From contig JANYKU010000046.1 in the NCBI GenBank assembly GCA_025358075.1, forward strand, positions 1-64,000: a stretch of DNA of 64,000 bases. The letters run 5' to 3'. A model generated the notes under the pieces. That model was not told the origin of the DNA. It worked only from the letters and a program-made list of their open reading frames with translations, and did not search any database. The DNA is from Ilumatobacteraceae bacterium. GTDB lineage: Bacteria; Actinomycetota; Acidimicrobiia; Acidimicrobiales; Ilumatobacteraceae. Shown here piece by piece: positions 20,266 through 29,485 of the stretch; position 1 is the stretch's first letter, and the number at the start of each line of letters is the position of its first letter. Made by a program: the position numbers and the translations under genes.

Positions 20266-21675
20266 TCAGCCGAGATAGGTCGACTTTTGGGCTTCGATGT
20301 TGGCGAGAATCGAGTCGATCTGCGTCGGGTCGGCGTGGAAGTTGGCGAAGGCGTCAGCGATCACGTTCGATACGAAGTCGGGGCTGGTGTCGCGGTCGAA
20401 GAACTGCGTCACGAACTTCGCCGACTGCACCAGTTCTGCCGACTTGGTCTGGATCTTGTTGAACTTGGAGGTGTCGGCCTTCTTGTTCGCCGGCACGGAG
20501 GCCGGGTTGACGGCCAGATACGCATCGATGTACTTGGCCGAACCAATACCCGTCAGCAGCGCCTTGGCTCCGGCGCTGTTCTTCGGCTTGGCCGCCATCA
20601 TCCACCCGTCGATGGGGGCGTCGATCGCCGTGGCGCCGATGGCCGGATCGAACTCGGGATAGTTGAAGAAGTCGAGATCGTCGAGATAGGTCTGATCGGT
20701 CGAGTTCTGGGCCACGAACGTACCGAGGAGGAACATTCCGGCTTCCTTGTTCTCGAGTGCCGCTGCGGCTTCCTGCCACGTGCGACCGTTCGGGTTCTCT
20801 TGGTGGAACGGCAGCAGTTCGGTCCAGGCCTTGAACACGTTCTTGACCTCTGGGCCGGTCCAGTCCTTCTTGCCGGCCAGCAGATCGACGTGGAACTGGT
20901 AGCCGTTGATCCGCAGGTTCAAGATGTCGAAGGTGCCTTGCACCGGCCACTTGCCGCTGTTGGCGTAGGCGAAGGGCACGAGCCCGTCGGCCTTCATCTT
21001 CGTGGCCAGGGCGATCATCTCGGCCTTGGTGGTCGGGATCGTGTAGCCCTTGTCGGCGAACAAGCTCTTGCGGTAGTGCACCGCCCATGGGTAGTAGCTG
21101 GTGGGCACGAGGTACTGCTTGCCGTCGTTGCCGGTCGATGCCGCTTTGAAGCTGTCGGAGAAGTCGGGCAGCTTGGCCCACACATCGGAGATGTCGCCGG
21201 TGAGACCTTTGTCGGCGAAGAAGCGCATGCGATACCCGGAGAACCACGTGAAGACATCGTCGGGCTGCTGCAAGTAGGCGGTGATGTTGTCTTGGAAGCT
21301 GTTGTGGTCGACGAAGTTGCCCTTGCACGGCACTCCGGTGGCGTCGAGCCCGGCAGCGAACGCGTCTTTGTTCTTGCCAGTCGCTTCGTACACGCCGACC
21401 GTCACGGACTGGCCGCCGGTAGCGGGTGCGGAGGTACCGGCCGGAGCAGTCGTACCCGCTGGCGCTGTGGTACCGGCCGGAGCGGTCGTACCCGCAGGGC
21501 CGGTCGTACCGGCAGGGGCGTTGGTAGCGGCTGGGGTCGCCTTGCTGCTGCTGCCACACGCCGCCAGGAAGGCGGCGCCGGCGACACCGGCTGCGCTGGC
21601 CAGCAAGGTACGTCGCGAGACGATCTGGAACCCGACGTCACGCGGATTTGGTGAAAATTCGTAGCCCTCTGACAC
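20266..21675 (-). CDS. ABC sugar-binding lipoprotein (family 1 extracellular solute-binding)
   Basis: A 469-residue binding protein from GTG 21675, with GAGGGGGA about 6 bases upstream. The leader has a twin-arginine pair (SRRTLLASAAG, residues 20-30) and a lipobox LAAC with Cys40, so it is probably a Tat-exported lipoprotein. Residues 54-82 are five tandem PAGTTA-type hexapeptides forming a flexible tether, then the sugar-binding domain begins (VTVGVYEATGKNKDAF). It should capture a galactoside for the two permeases downstream; the sugar is inferred from lacZ and galT. The lipid-modifying enzyme Lgt is encoded about 3 kb away. Confidence 0.9.
   Translation of the reverse strand: MSEGYEFSPNPRDVGFQIVSRRTLLASAAGVAGAAFLAACGSSSKATPAATNAPAGTTGPAGTTAPAGTTAPAGTTAPAGTSAPATGGQSVTVGVYEATGKNKDAFAAGLDATGVPCKGNFVDHNSFQDNITAYLQQPDDVFTWFSGYRMRFFADKGLTGDISDVWAKLPDFSDSFKAASTGNDGKQYLVPTSYYPWAVHYRKSLFADKGYTIPTTKAEMIALATKMKADGLVPFAYANSGKWPVQGTFDILNLRINGYQFHVDLLAGKKDWTGPEVKNVFKAWTELLPFHQENPNGRTWQEAAAALENKEAGMFLLGTFVAQNSTDQTYLDDLDFFNYPEFDPAIGATAIDAPIDGWMMAAKPKNSAGAKALLTGIGSAKYIDAYLAVNPASVPANKKADTSKFNKIQTKSAELVQSAKFVTQFFDRDTSPDFVSNVIADAFANFHADPTQIDSILANIEAQKSTYLG
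21430..21516 (-). repeat. 18-bp tandem repeat coding the PAGTTA linker
   Basis: Five imperfect 18-bp units encode PAGTTG-PAGTTA-PAGTTA-PAGTTA-PAGTSA of the binding lipoprotein. Units differ at wobble positions, so they are not fresh duplications, but the tract could still vary in copy number between strains. Confidence 0.8.
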
Positions 21676-21738
21676 GGGTCCCCCTCATGGATGTGTGATC
21701 GGTAGCAGTCCCGCCTGAATGACGGACGAGCAGACGTG

Positions 21739-21767
21739 AACATGTCATGAACAAATGGCCCCGTCAA
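21739..21767 (-). promoter_or_regulatory. Candidate promoter of the ABC-lacZ operon
   Basis: On the minus strand, TTGACG and CATGTT are separated by 17 bases, about 64 bp before the binding-protein GTG. The -35 box is close to consensus and the -10 is weak, as expected for a regulated promoter. The TTTCGCACA inverted repeat lies 14 bp upstream of the -35. Confidence 0.45.
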
Positions 21768-21781
21768 GACTTCTGTTTGGA

Positions 21782-21804
21782 TTTCGCACAAGAAATGTGC
21801 GAAA
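21782..21804. promoter_or_regulatory. Inverted repeat TTTCGCACA-N5-TGTGCGAAA in the lac divergent region
   Basis: Perfect 9-bp arms with a 5-base spacer, in the middle of the 219-bp region between the binding-protein operon and the DeoR regulator. It is a strong candidate operator for the adjacent DeoR protein, able to act on both transcription units. Confidence 0.6.
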
Positions 21805-21856
21805 GGCCGCAGAATCGATCAATCCGGACACATTACCGTTCAATTTCTGTTCGATA

Positions 21857-21881
21857 CTGTTGACTTTCTCGACATCAACAG
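21857..21881. promoter_or_regulatory. Inverted repeat CTGTTGA-N11-TCAACAG before deoR-type gene
   Basis: Perfect 7-bp arms with an 11-base spacer, ending 13 bp before the DeoR ATG. It overlaps a possible -35 (TTGACT), so a protein bound here would block the regulator's own promoter. Its sequence differs from the other repeat, so two regulators may act. Confidence 0.5.
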
Positions 21882-21894
21882 GCAGGCTACGCAC

Positions 21895-22751
21895 ATGGTC
21901 AAGGGGCCCACAGACAGCATTTCGGCGCGCGTGCTGGCACGTCAGCGCCACGAAGTCATCGTCGCCGAAGTTCGCCGTCGCGGCGCCGTTCGCGTCAGCG
22001 AGTTGGCCACGCTGCTCGGCGTCAGCGACATGACCGTTCGCCGCGATCTCGACTTGCTCGACGACGCCGGCTTGCTGCTCAAAGTGCACGGCGGCGCAAC
22101 GCTGCGAGACGAGCGCACGACCGACGAACCAGGCTTCGAAGCCAAGTCACTTCGCAACATGGGCGAGAAGCACGCGATTGCCATGGCCGCCGCGGCGATC
22201 GTTCGACCGGGCGGTGCGATCGGCATCACCGCCGGCACCACGACGTGGCAGTTGGCGTACCACATCGTCGACATCGCCGACCTCACGGTGGTCACCAACT
22301 CGGTCCGCGTCGCCGAGGTTCTCCACCAGTCGCAGCGCCCCGACCGAACCGTCGTGCTCACCGGAGGCATCCGCACGCCGTCCGACGCGCTCGTCGGTCC
22401 GGTCGCCACCGGTGCGCTGCATTCGTTGCATCTCGACGCGGTGTACATGGGCGTCCACGGCATCAGCGAGCGAGCCGGTTTCAGTACACCGAACCTCATG
22501 GAAGCGGAGACCAATCGGGCCTTCGTCGCCGCGACCGATCGGTTGATCGTGCTCGCCGATCACACCAAGTGGAACGTGACCGGTCTCAGCAGCATCGCCC
22601 AACTCACCGACGCCGAGACCCTGATCACCGACACCGGGATCCCAGCGTCGGCCAAGGCCGTGTTGAGCGAACACATCGGTCACGTGGTCGCTGCCGATCC
22701 GATGTTCAACGACAATGATGCGACCATGACGGAACTGAGGAGGAGGGCGTA

Positions 22752-22752
<1 letters not shown>
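21895..22752 (+). CDS. DeoR-family sugar-phosphate-responsive regulator
   Basis: A 285-residue DeoR/GlpR-type regulator. The N-terminal winged HTH is RQRHEVIVAEVRRRGAVRVSELATLLGVSDMTVRRDLDLLDDAGLL (about 17-62), followed by the DeoR sensor domain with GITAGTTTWQLAYHI and VLTGGIRTPSDALVGP. DeoR proteins usually bind a sugar phosphate made from the pathway substrate. Here it probably controls both the ABC-lacZ operon and its own operon with the ATPase and galT. It is coupled to the ATPase by a one-base stop/start overlap (TAGTG). Confidence 0.92.
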
Positions 22753-23825
<1,073 letters not shown>

Positions 23826-23830
23826 CGATC

Positions 23831-24712
23831 GTGACCGCGCCCACCGATCAGCGGATCGATCCGTATCTCGGCACCGTCGTGCACGTGGTCGGCACCCGCC
23901 AGGCCCGTCCGAACCTTCCGTCGACCGGATGTCCGTTCTGCGTCGGTGGTCTCGAGGCACCCGAGCCCTACGAAGTGCGCTGGTTCCGCAATCGCTGGCC
24001 GGCGATGGAGGGCGACCGTTGCGAAGTCGTGCTGTACACGTCACACCACGACGCCACGCTGCCGTCGCTGGGGGTGCCCGGCGTACGTAAGGTGATCGAC
24101 CTGTGGGCCGAGCGTACGTTGGCGCTCGGTGCACGCGACGACGTCGACTTCGTGCTGGTCTTCGAGAACCGTGGCGCCGAGGTCGGCGCAACGATCTCTC
24201 ATCCGCACGGACAGATCTACGCCTACGACCACGTTCCACAACGCCCGGCATCGCTGTTGAGCGCCGGCTGGAAACCCGAGGCCGACTGTGGCGATCGATT
24301 CGTAGCGGGAACCGAGGGGTGGAGCGCGTGCGTGCCGGTCGCCTCGACGTTTCCCATTGCGATCACGATCGCCCCGACGGAGTGTGTGCCGGATCTTCCC
24401 TCCGTCGACAGCGCAGGTCGCGATGCGCTGGCAGCGCTGTTGGTCGACGTGTACGCCCGACTCGATCGGCTCTACGACCAACCGCTGCCGTACATGATGT
24501 GGCTCAACCAGCAACCGACCGATGGTCAGGATTGGCCACAGGCATGGTTCAACATCGAGATCGTCTCACCATGGCGAAGTGCCGGAGTCGCTCGGTTCAT
24601 AGCCGCCGCCGAGGTGGGCGGCGGCGAGTACTTCAATCCAGTGATTCCAGAGGGTCTGGCTCGGCAGCTTCTGGCTCTGGCTCTGACTCCGGCTCCAGTG
24701 CCTCTGGAGTGA
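23831..24712 (+). CDS. galT: Galactose-1-phosphate uridylyltransferase
   Basis: A 293-residue GalT from GTG 23831. The zinc-site CPFC (34-37) and the active-site segment FENRGAEVGATISHPHGQIYAY (His nucleophile in HPHGQ, 124-128) are present, as are the second-domain MMWLNQQPTDG and FNIEIVSPWRS. It is shorter than the usual ~340 residues, mainly at the N-terminus. The enzyme swaps UMP between UDP-glucose and galactose-1-phosphate in the Leloir pathway and so handles the galactose released by LacZ. galK and galE are not in the window. Its last 80 bp overlap the convergent lgt gene. Confidence 0.9.
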   Translation: MTAPTDQRIDPYLGTVVHVVGTRQARPNLPSTGCPFCVGGLEAPEPYEVRWFRNRWPAMEGDRCEVVLYTSHHDATLPSLGVPGVRKVIDLWAERTLALGARDDVDFVLVFENRGAEVGATISHPHGQIYAYDHVPQRPASLLSAGWKPEADCGDRFVAGTEGWSACVPVASTFPIAITIAPTECVPDLPSVDSAGRDALAALLVDVYARLDRLYDQPLPYMMWLNQQPTDGQDWPQAWFNIEIVSPWRSAGVARFIAAAEVGGGEYFNPVIPEGLARQLLALALTPAPVPLE

Positions 24713-25526
24713 CCGAGCCTCGGTGCCGGGCCCAGTCGATCACGAGGTACGCAATCGCCGACAGCCCGACCGCCAACGCCACCCACTGGTTGAGGCGCAA
24801 TCCGCCGGTGGTGTGGGCGAAGTCGATTCGCAAGCCCTCGACCCAGAACCGGCCCGTGGCGTAGCCGACGACATAGATCGCAAAGAGCCGGCCCGGCCGA
24901 AGCTTGAATCGTCGATCGATCCGCAGCAAGATCACGCACAACGCCAAGTTCCACAGCGACTCGTACAGGAACGTCGGGTGGAAGGTGGTGCCGGGTGTAT
25001 AACCGGGGGGGATCTTGTCGGCGTCGATCCGTAGCGCCCACGGCAAGGTGGTGGGCTTGCCGAACAGTTCCTGGTTCCACCAGTTGCCCCAGCGACCGAT
25101 GGCCTGGGCCAGCGGCAGGGAGGGCGCCGCCAAGCCGACGCCGACCGCCGGAGCGATGCCTCGCCGCTTGAACGCCCACGCGGCCGCCAACGTTCCGAAG
25201 AGGATCCCACCGGGGATGCCGAGGCCGCCTCGCCAGATCTGCGGGATGCGGATGAGGTCGTGCTTGAACAACTCCCAATCGGTGACGACGTGGTAGAGCC
25301 GCGACCCGATCACCCCGGCGATCACCGCCCACACGGCGATCGAGCTGGCATCTTCGCGGATGCCGGCACCACTCATCTCCAGCCGGCGACCGAGCAACCA
25401 GACAGCGGCGATGACCCCGAGGGCGATCATCAGCCCGTAGGCGTGGATCGACAACGGTCCGATCGTCAACGCCCCGCTGGACGGGCTCGGGATGCTGGCC
25501 AACACGGTGGTGATGTCGGTGGTCAT
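24633..25526 (-). CDS. lgt: Prolipoprotein diacylglyceryl transferase
   Basis: A 297-residue, seven-segment membrane enzyme with the Lgt signature GRWGNWWNQELFG (about 145-157), the HAYGLMIALGVI segment near residue 28, and the conserved FHPTFLYESLWN. It transfers diacylglyceryl from phosphatidylglycerol to the lipobox Cys of lipoproteins, such as the binding protein in this window. The acidic tail (EPESEPEPEAAEPDPLE) is the part antisense to galT. Its ATG overlaps the esterase stop by 4 bp. Confidence 0.95.
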   Translation of the reverse strand: MTTDITTVLASIPSPSSGALTIGPLSIHAYGLMIALGVIAAVWLLGRRLEMSGAGIREDASSIAVWAVIAGVIGSRLYHVVTDWELFKHDLIRIPQIWRGGLGIPGGILFGTLAAAWAFKRRGIAPAVGVGLAAPSLPLAQAIGRWGNWWNQELFGKPTTLPWALRIDADKIPPGYTPGTTFHPTFLYESLWNLALCVILLRIDRRFKLRPGRLFAIYVVGYATGRFWVEGLRIDFAHTTGGLRLNQWVALAVGLSAIAYLVIDWARHRGSVTPEALEPESEPEPEAAEPDPLESLD

Positions 25527-26287
25527 GACGGAGCGACGACGCGGCTGGCGAACTCGGCGGTCGATTCCACGATCAGTTCTTTGTCGTAGTCCACCGTGGC
25601 GACGTGGTAGCTGCGCTCCAACGCGATGCGTTCGACCGGACCGCCGTAGCGATCGGCGAGGTACTCGGCCTGCACCGGCTCGACCACGTGATCGTGCGGG
25701 GAGTTCATCAGCAGCAGCGGCATCCGCATCTCGGCGTACTCGCGGCTGAGCGGTTCGATCCCGTCGAGCAACAACGACAGCAGCGGCTCGATCGGGGTGC
25801 CGTCGTACGCGTTCTGTTTGGCGTCGGGGTCAGCGATGTCGCTGTCGATCCCGGGAAGCACGGGCGTTCCACCATCGGCCAGCCCGCGCAGCATCTCGAT
25901 GATCTCGGCGATCTGCGGCTGGGTGACCGGGTTGATGCACACCAGCCCGACGATGTCGGCATGGTCGGCACCGACGCGGATTGTCAAGGCGCCTCCCATG
26001 CTGAGGCCGACCACGACCACGTTGGCGACGCGCTGCGAGAGACGCTGGTAGGCGGCCTCGGCCTCGCCGGCCCAGTCGGCCCACCGAGTGGGCAGCATGT
26101 CGTCGATCGTCGTCCCATGACCCGGCAGCAACGGCATCTCGATGTGGAAGCCCTTGGCGGCAAGCGCCGTGGCGATACCGCGCATCGACGACGGATTGCC
26201 GGTGAAGCCGTGCAGCACGACGGCACCGTGGTCGGTATCGCCGACATGCGACCACGGCTCGGCACCGGGAAGGATCGGAGAGGTCAT
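25523..26287 (-). CDS. Alpha/beta hydrolase, carboxylesterase (Est30/monoacylglycerol lipase-like)
   Basis: A 254-residue alpha/beta hydrolase. The oxyanion segment is VLHGFTGNPSSM (about 24-35), the nucleophile elbow GLSMGG (about 96-101), the acid in SPHDHVVEP and the catalytic His in ERSYHVATVDYD. The layout matches small bacterial carboxylesterases that cleave short- to medium-chain esters. It is upstream of and coupled to lgt through ATGA; a link to lipid turnover is only suggested by position. Confidence 0.88.
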   Translation of the reverse strand: MTSPILPGAEPWSHVGDTDHGAVVLHGFTGNPSSMRGIATALAAKGFHIEMPLLPGHGTTIDDMLPTRWADWAGEAEAAYQRLSQRVANVVVVGLSMGGALTIRVGADHADIVGLVCINPVTQPQIAEIIEMLRGLADGGTPVLPGIDSDIADPDAKQNAYDGTPIEPLLSLLLDGIEPLSREYAEMRMPLLLMNSPHDHVVEPVQAEYLADRYGGPVERIALERSYHVATVDYDKELIVESTAEFASRVVAPS

Positions 26288-26317
26288 GCCGGTGATTATG
26301 CCAGCACAGGTTCGGCG

Positions 26318-26629
26318 TCAGACGTACGGATCATCAGAGCCGAGTGGTTCGTCCCACCAGTCGCTCGGCACTTCGCTGGTTGCCCATTCCGGGAACGGAT
26401 AGATGCAGTTCACCGGGCACGCCGGCAGGCACTTGTCGCATCCGCTGCACAGTTCGGGGAGGATGATGACGTCGGCACCGTGGTTGAAGATCGCCCCGAA
26501 CTGCGGTGGGCAAGCACGCAGGCAGGCATCGCAGTTGATGCATTCGAGCATCTCGATGCGCAGCGGCACCTGCTGCCACTTGGGGTTCCGAGCGCGCGTG
26601 GCGATGCGTTGCGAACGGGCCGCCGACAT
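26318..26629 (-). CDS. Two-cluster 4Fe-4S ferredoxin-like protein
   Basis: A 103-residue protein with two complete 4Fe-4S ligand sets: CINCDACLRACP (about 30-41) and CSGCDKCLPACP (about 61-72). The first set is followed by PQFGAIF and the second by VNCIYPFPEWA. The last 20 residues are acidic and tryptophan-rich (SDWWDEPLGSDD). It likely carries low-potential electrons; the partner is not evident, since neither neighbour is a redox enzyme. Spacing to the upstream HD-GYP stop is 15 bp, so they may be co-transcribed. Confidence 0.85.
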   Translation of the reverse strand: MSAARSQRIATRARNPKWQQVPLRIEMLECINCDACLRACPPQFGAIFNHGADVIILPELCSGCDKCLPACPVNCIYPFPEWATSEVPSDWWDEPLGSDDPYV

Positions 26630-26644
26630 GGCGTGAGTGTACGA

Positions 26645-28459
26645 CTAACCCTCGATCGCCTGGCTGCTCGACAGTGCCCTTGCCTGACGAGCGGCAATCA
26701 CCGCGACGAGGGCGTCGACCACGCGCGGTTCGAACTGCGTACCTCTGCCGGCGACGACGTGATCGACCGCGTCAGTCGACGACCAGGCCTGCTTGTAGCG
26801 ATGGGCCGTGACCAACGCGTCGTAGACGTCGGCGACGGCGACGAGGCGCCCGCAGAGTGGAATCGCGTCGCCCTTCAACCCGACCGGGTAACCGTTTCCA
26901 TCCCACCGCTCGTGATGCGAGATGGCGACTTCGGCGGCCAGTTGGATCAGTGTGGATTTGCTGCCGGAGAAGACCGTGGCCCCGATGGTCGTGTGCGTCT
27001 TCATGACCTCGAACTCTGCATCGGTCAACGGGCCTGGCTTCTGGAGGATGTCGTCGGGTACGCCCACCTTGCCGACATCGTGCAGCCTGCCTGCCAGCCG
27101 GAGCACCTCGGCCCATTCGCGATCTTCGCCGAGCTCGATCGCCAGTTCGGCAGCGAGCTCGCCGACTCGCGAGGAGTGCTCGCCAGAATCCGGGTCGCGA
27201 TACTCGGCAATCACCGCCAGGCGCTCGAAGGCCTCGTAGTGATGCTCTTCGAGATCTTGTGTTCGCGCCGTGACCAGATCTTCCAGTTCTGTGGTGCGCA
27301 CTCGCAACAGCTCCGCCTGATCGCGGGCTGCAAGGGTGTCGTGCGAGATCTGCAGCGTCTTGATTCGCAGGTCGGTGTCGCGATTGAAGATCTGCTCGTG
27401 GATCCGGGTCGAGGCCTCGCGATGGAACAACGCCTCCTCGAACCGGCCGAGCCCCTTGAAGGTCTCGGCGAGCAAGCCATGGGCGACGAGCTCCATGTCG
27501 GCGAACTCATTCAGTTCGGCAACGTTGATCGAGTTCTCGAGGGTCGCGATCGCTTGGGTCGTGTCGCCGTTGGCGATGCACACCCGCCCGCGCGCCAGCT
27601 GCACAGAGACGAGCGCCATCGGCGACGACCGGGTGAATTGCGGGCCCATTCGGATGAGCGATTCGTCGGCTTCGTCGAGGCAGGCATTGGCCCTCGGCAA
27701 CATCTGCAACGAGGCGTAGGCCTCGGCGAGGTTGGCCAGGATCTCGGCGACGTACTCGGGAAGATGCTCGCGGGCGATCTCCAGGGCGGCCTCGCCCAGG
27801 CTGACGGCGAGCAGGTTCTCGTTGCGCTCCGAGCGGACCTTGGCCATGTTGGCCAGCGTGATTGCGTCGAAGCCACGCCGCGGGCTCTTTCGATTGGCCT
27901 CGAGCGCAGCTTCGTAGGTGACGATCGCACGGTCGGTGTCGCGCAGGCTGTGGTGAACGGTGGCCACCGTGTTGAGCAGGTTGCCGAGATGATCGAGATC
28001 CCCGATCGAACGGCAGATCTCCACCGCCTGCAGCAAGCTCTCGAGGGCCTGCGAGAAGTTGCCCGCTTGATGATGGACGATGCCGACCAGGTTCAGCGCC
28101 CAGACCTCGACCAAGGGAGCCGCGCAACGTCTGGCCAGGTCTCGAGCCTCGAGGGCGAGACCGAACGCCTCGTCGAGCTCGCCGAGCTGATACGTCACAC
28201 TGGCCAGGCGATACAGGGCCTCCGCCTCGCCCTGCTGATCGGAGTTGGAGCGAGCGAGCACACGTGCCTGCTGCACCAGCGACCGCGAATGGGCCAGGTC
28301 TTCGCTCTCGGTGGCGCGCGCCTCATCGAGGAGGTCTCGGACGGATTTTCCTGCTCCGGCCCCTTCCCTCAGAGATGTTGCGGACATCGCCAACTTGTCG
28401 ACCAACCCTCCCGTCCTCGCCGGAACAACCGATGAGGTTTCGACGCCACTCGACGTCAT
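26645..28459 (-). CDS. TPR-repeat protein with C-terminal HD-GYP phosphodiesterase domain
   Basis: I favour ATG 28459 (MTSSGVETSS, 604 aa); the track's GTG 28549 adds 30 residues of low-complexity sequence. About residues 50-380 form six to eight tetratricopeptide-like repeats (EALYRLASVTYQLGELDEAFGLALEARDLA and so on). A coiled coil follows (LLRVRTTELEDLVTARTQDLEEHHYEAFERL), then an HD-GYP domain: RLHDVGKVGVPDDILQKPGPL, HTTIGA, HHERWDGNGYPVGLKGDAIPLCGRLVAVADVYDALV. HD-GYP domains linearise cyclic di-GMP or related dinucleotides. The protein is cytosolic, so the TPR region is presumably its sensory or partner-binding part. Confidence 0.85.
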   Translation of the reverse strand: MTSSGVETSSVVPARTGGLVDKLAMSATSLREGAGAGKSVRDLLDEARATESEDLAHSRSLVQQARVLARSNSDQQGEAEALYRLASVTYQLGELDEAFGLALEARDLARRCAAPLVEVWALNLVGIVHHQAGNFSQALESLLQAVEICRSIGDLDHLGNLLNTVATVHHSLRDTDRAIVTYEAALEANRKSPRRGFDAITLANMAKVRSERNENLLAVSLGEAALEIAREHLPEYVAEILANLAEAYASLQMLPRANACLDEADESLIRMGPQFTRSSPMALVSVQLARGRVCIANGDTTQAIATLENSINVAELNEFADMELVAHGLLAETFKGLGRFEEALFHREASTRIHEQIFNRDTDLRIKTLQISHDTLAARDQAELLRVRTTELEDLVTARTQDLEEHHYEAFERLAVIAEYRDPDSGEHSSRVGELAAELAIELGEDREWAEVLRLAGRLHDVGKVGVPDDILQKPGPLTDAEFEVMKTHTTIGATVFSGSKSTLIQLAAEVAISHHERWDGNGYPVGLKGDAIPLCGRLVAVADVYDALVTAHRYKQAWSSTDAVDHVVAGRGTQFEPRVVDALVAVIAARQARALSSSQAIEG

Positions 28460-28558
28460 TCGTGCTATCGGCAGAATGTGACCAAAGCTTGACTGTTGCT
28501 CACAGTGGGCCGTGACCACCCGTAGTGTAGGTATGGGGGTCCCGGTCACCGCCGTATC

Positions 28559-29476
28559 GTGGTGCGCAATGCGGGGCGAACGACGTTGACCAGCACTCGG
28601 CGGCGAGTCGACAGCTCGGCAGTGTCGGCGTTCCTTCCGGTGATCGCCGTCATTCCGCTGTGGCTGCTGGCGCTCGCTGTCGTCTGGCTACCACTACGCG
28701 TGGTCTGGCACGTCTCCTTCGTAACGCTGGCACTCGGGTACCTGGCCGCCGTGCTGCTGCTGTTTCTCCGCCCGGTGCAAGTTGCGATCCTCGCCCCCCT
28801 CTTGGGGGCCCGCCGGCCCACCCGGCAGGAGCGGGCAACGCTCGACATCGCCTGGAGATCGGTGCTGCAGGCCAATCGCCTCCCGGCCCGGCGGTTCGTG
28901 ATCGCCGTGCTGCCGATCGACGAGTTGAACGCCTTCGCCTGCGGGGGCCACCTGGTCGTGGTGACGTCGTACGCCATCGACACCTTGCCTCGCGACGAAT
29001 TGAGCGGCGTGCTCGCCCACGAGCTCAGTCACCACCTCGGATATCACACCGTGGCCCTGACGATCGGCCAATGGCTGAGCCTGCCGGTCTTCGCCCTCGC
29101 CCGAATCGGGTTCTTCCTGCAGAACGTGGCAACGGCGGCGACACGCACCTTCGCCCGACGTTCGTCGTCGCTCACCGTCATCGGCCAACTCGCCGCGGCG
29201 CTGCTCATGGCGGCCTCGTGGGTCTTCCTCAGTGGGCTGTTGGTCAGCAACGCCATCGCCAACCTCGTCGGGCGCAACGCCGAGCTCCAGGCTGATCGAC
29301 GGGCGGTCAGCATGGGCTTCGGCAGACCGCTGGCGAGCGCCCTGCGACGGGTCATCAACGAACGCCGCGGCGACCGCCCGACGACGGCGCGCGAGCGCCT
29401 CGCGGCCACGCATCCACCGGCACGCACTCGCGTCGCCCAGATCGAAGCCCTCCTGCGGTCGCGACGCGCCAACTAG
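28559..29476 (+). CDS. M48-family membrane zinc metalloprotease (HtpX-like)
   Basis: A 305-residue protein from GTG 28559. Two N-terminal membrane segments (AFLPVIAVIPLWLLALAVVWLPLRVVW; VTLALGYLAAVLLLFL) precede the zinc motif HELSHH (HExxH, 154-158). Two further hydrophobic stretches follow, then the third ligand Glu in GRNAELQADRRAVSMG. HtpX-type proteases clip misfolded membrane proteins. The following ABC operon begins 10 bp downstream on the same strand. Confidence 0.88.
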   Translation: MVRNAGRTTLTSTRRRVDSSAVSAFLPVIAVIPLWLLALAVVWLPLRVVWHVSFVTLALGYLAAVLLLFLRPVQVAILAPLLGARRPTRQERATLDIAWRSVLQANRLPARRFVIAVLPIDELNAFACGGHLVVVTSYAIDTLPRDELSGVLAHELSHHLGYHTVALTIGQWLSLPVFALARIGFFLQNVATAATRTFARRSSSLTVIGQLAAALLMAASWVFLSGLLVSNAIANLVGRNAELQADRRAVSMGFGRPLASALRRVINERRGDRPTTARERLAATHPPARTRVAQIEALLRSRRAN

Positions 29477-29485
29477 CTTCCACAT

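Noticed and set aside
21676-21894. Riboswitch or small RNA in the longest gene-free gap
   Set aside because: I could match no conserved riboswitch core; promoter boxes and two inverted repeats explain the space better.
25604-28435. 943-aa plus-strand ORF opposite the esterase, ferredoxin and HD-GYP genes
   Set aside because: All three antisense partners have complete catalytic or ligand motifs; this frame has none.
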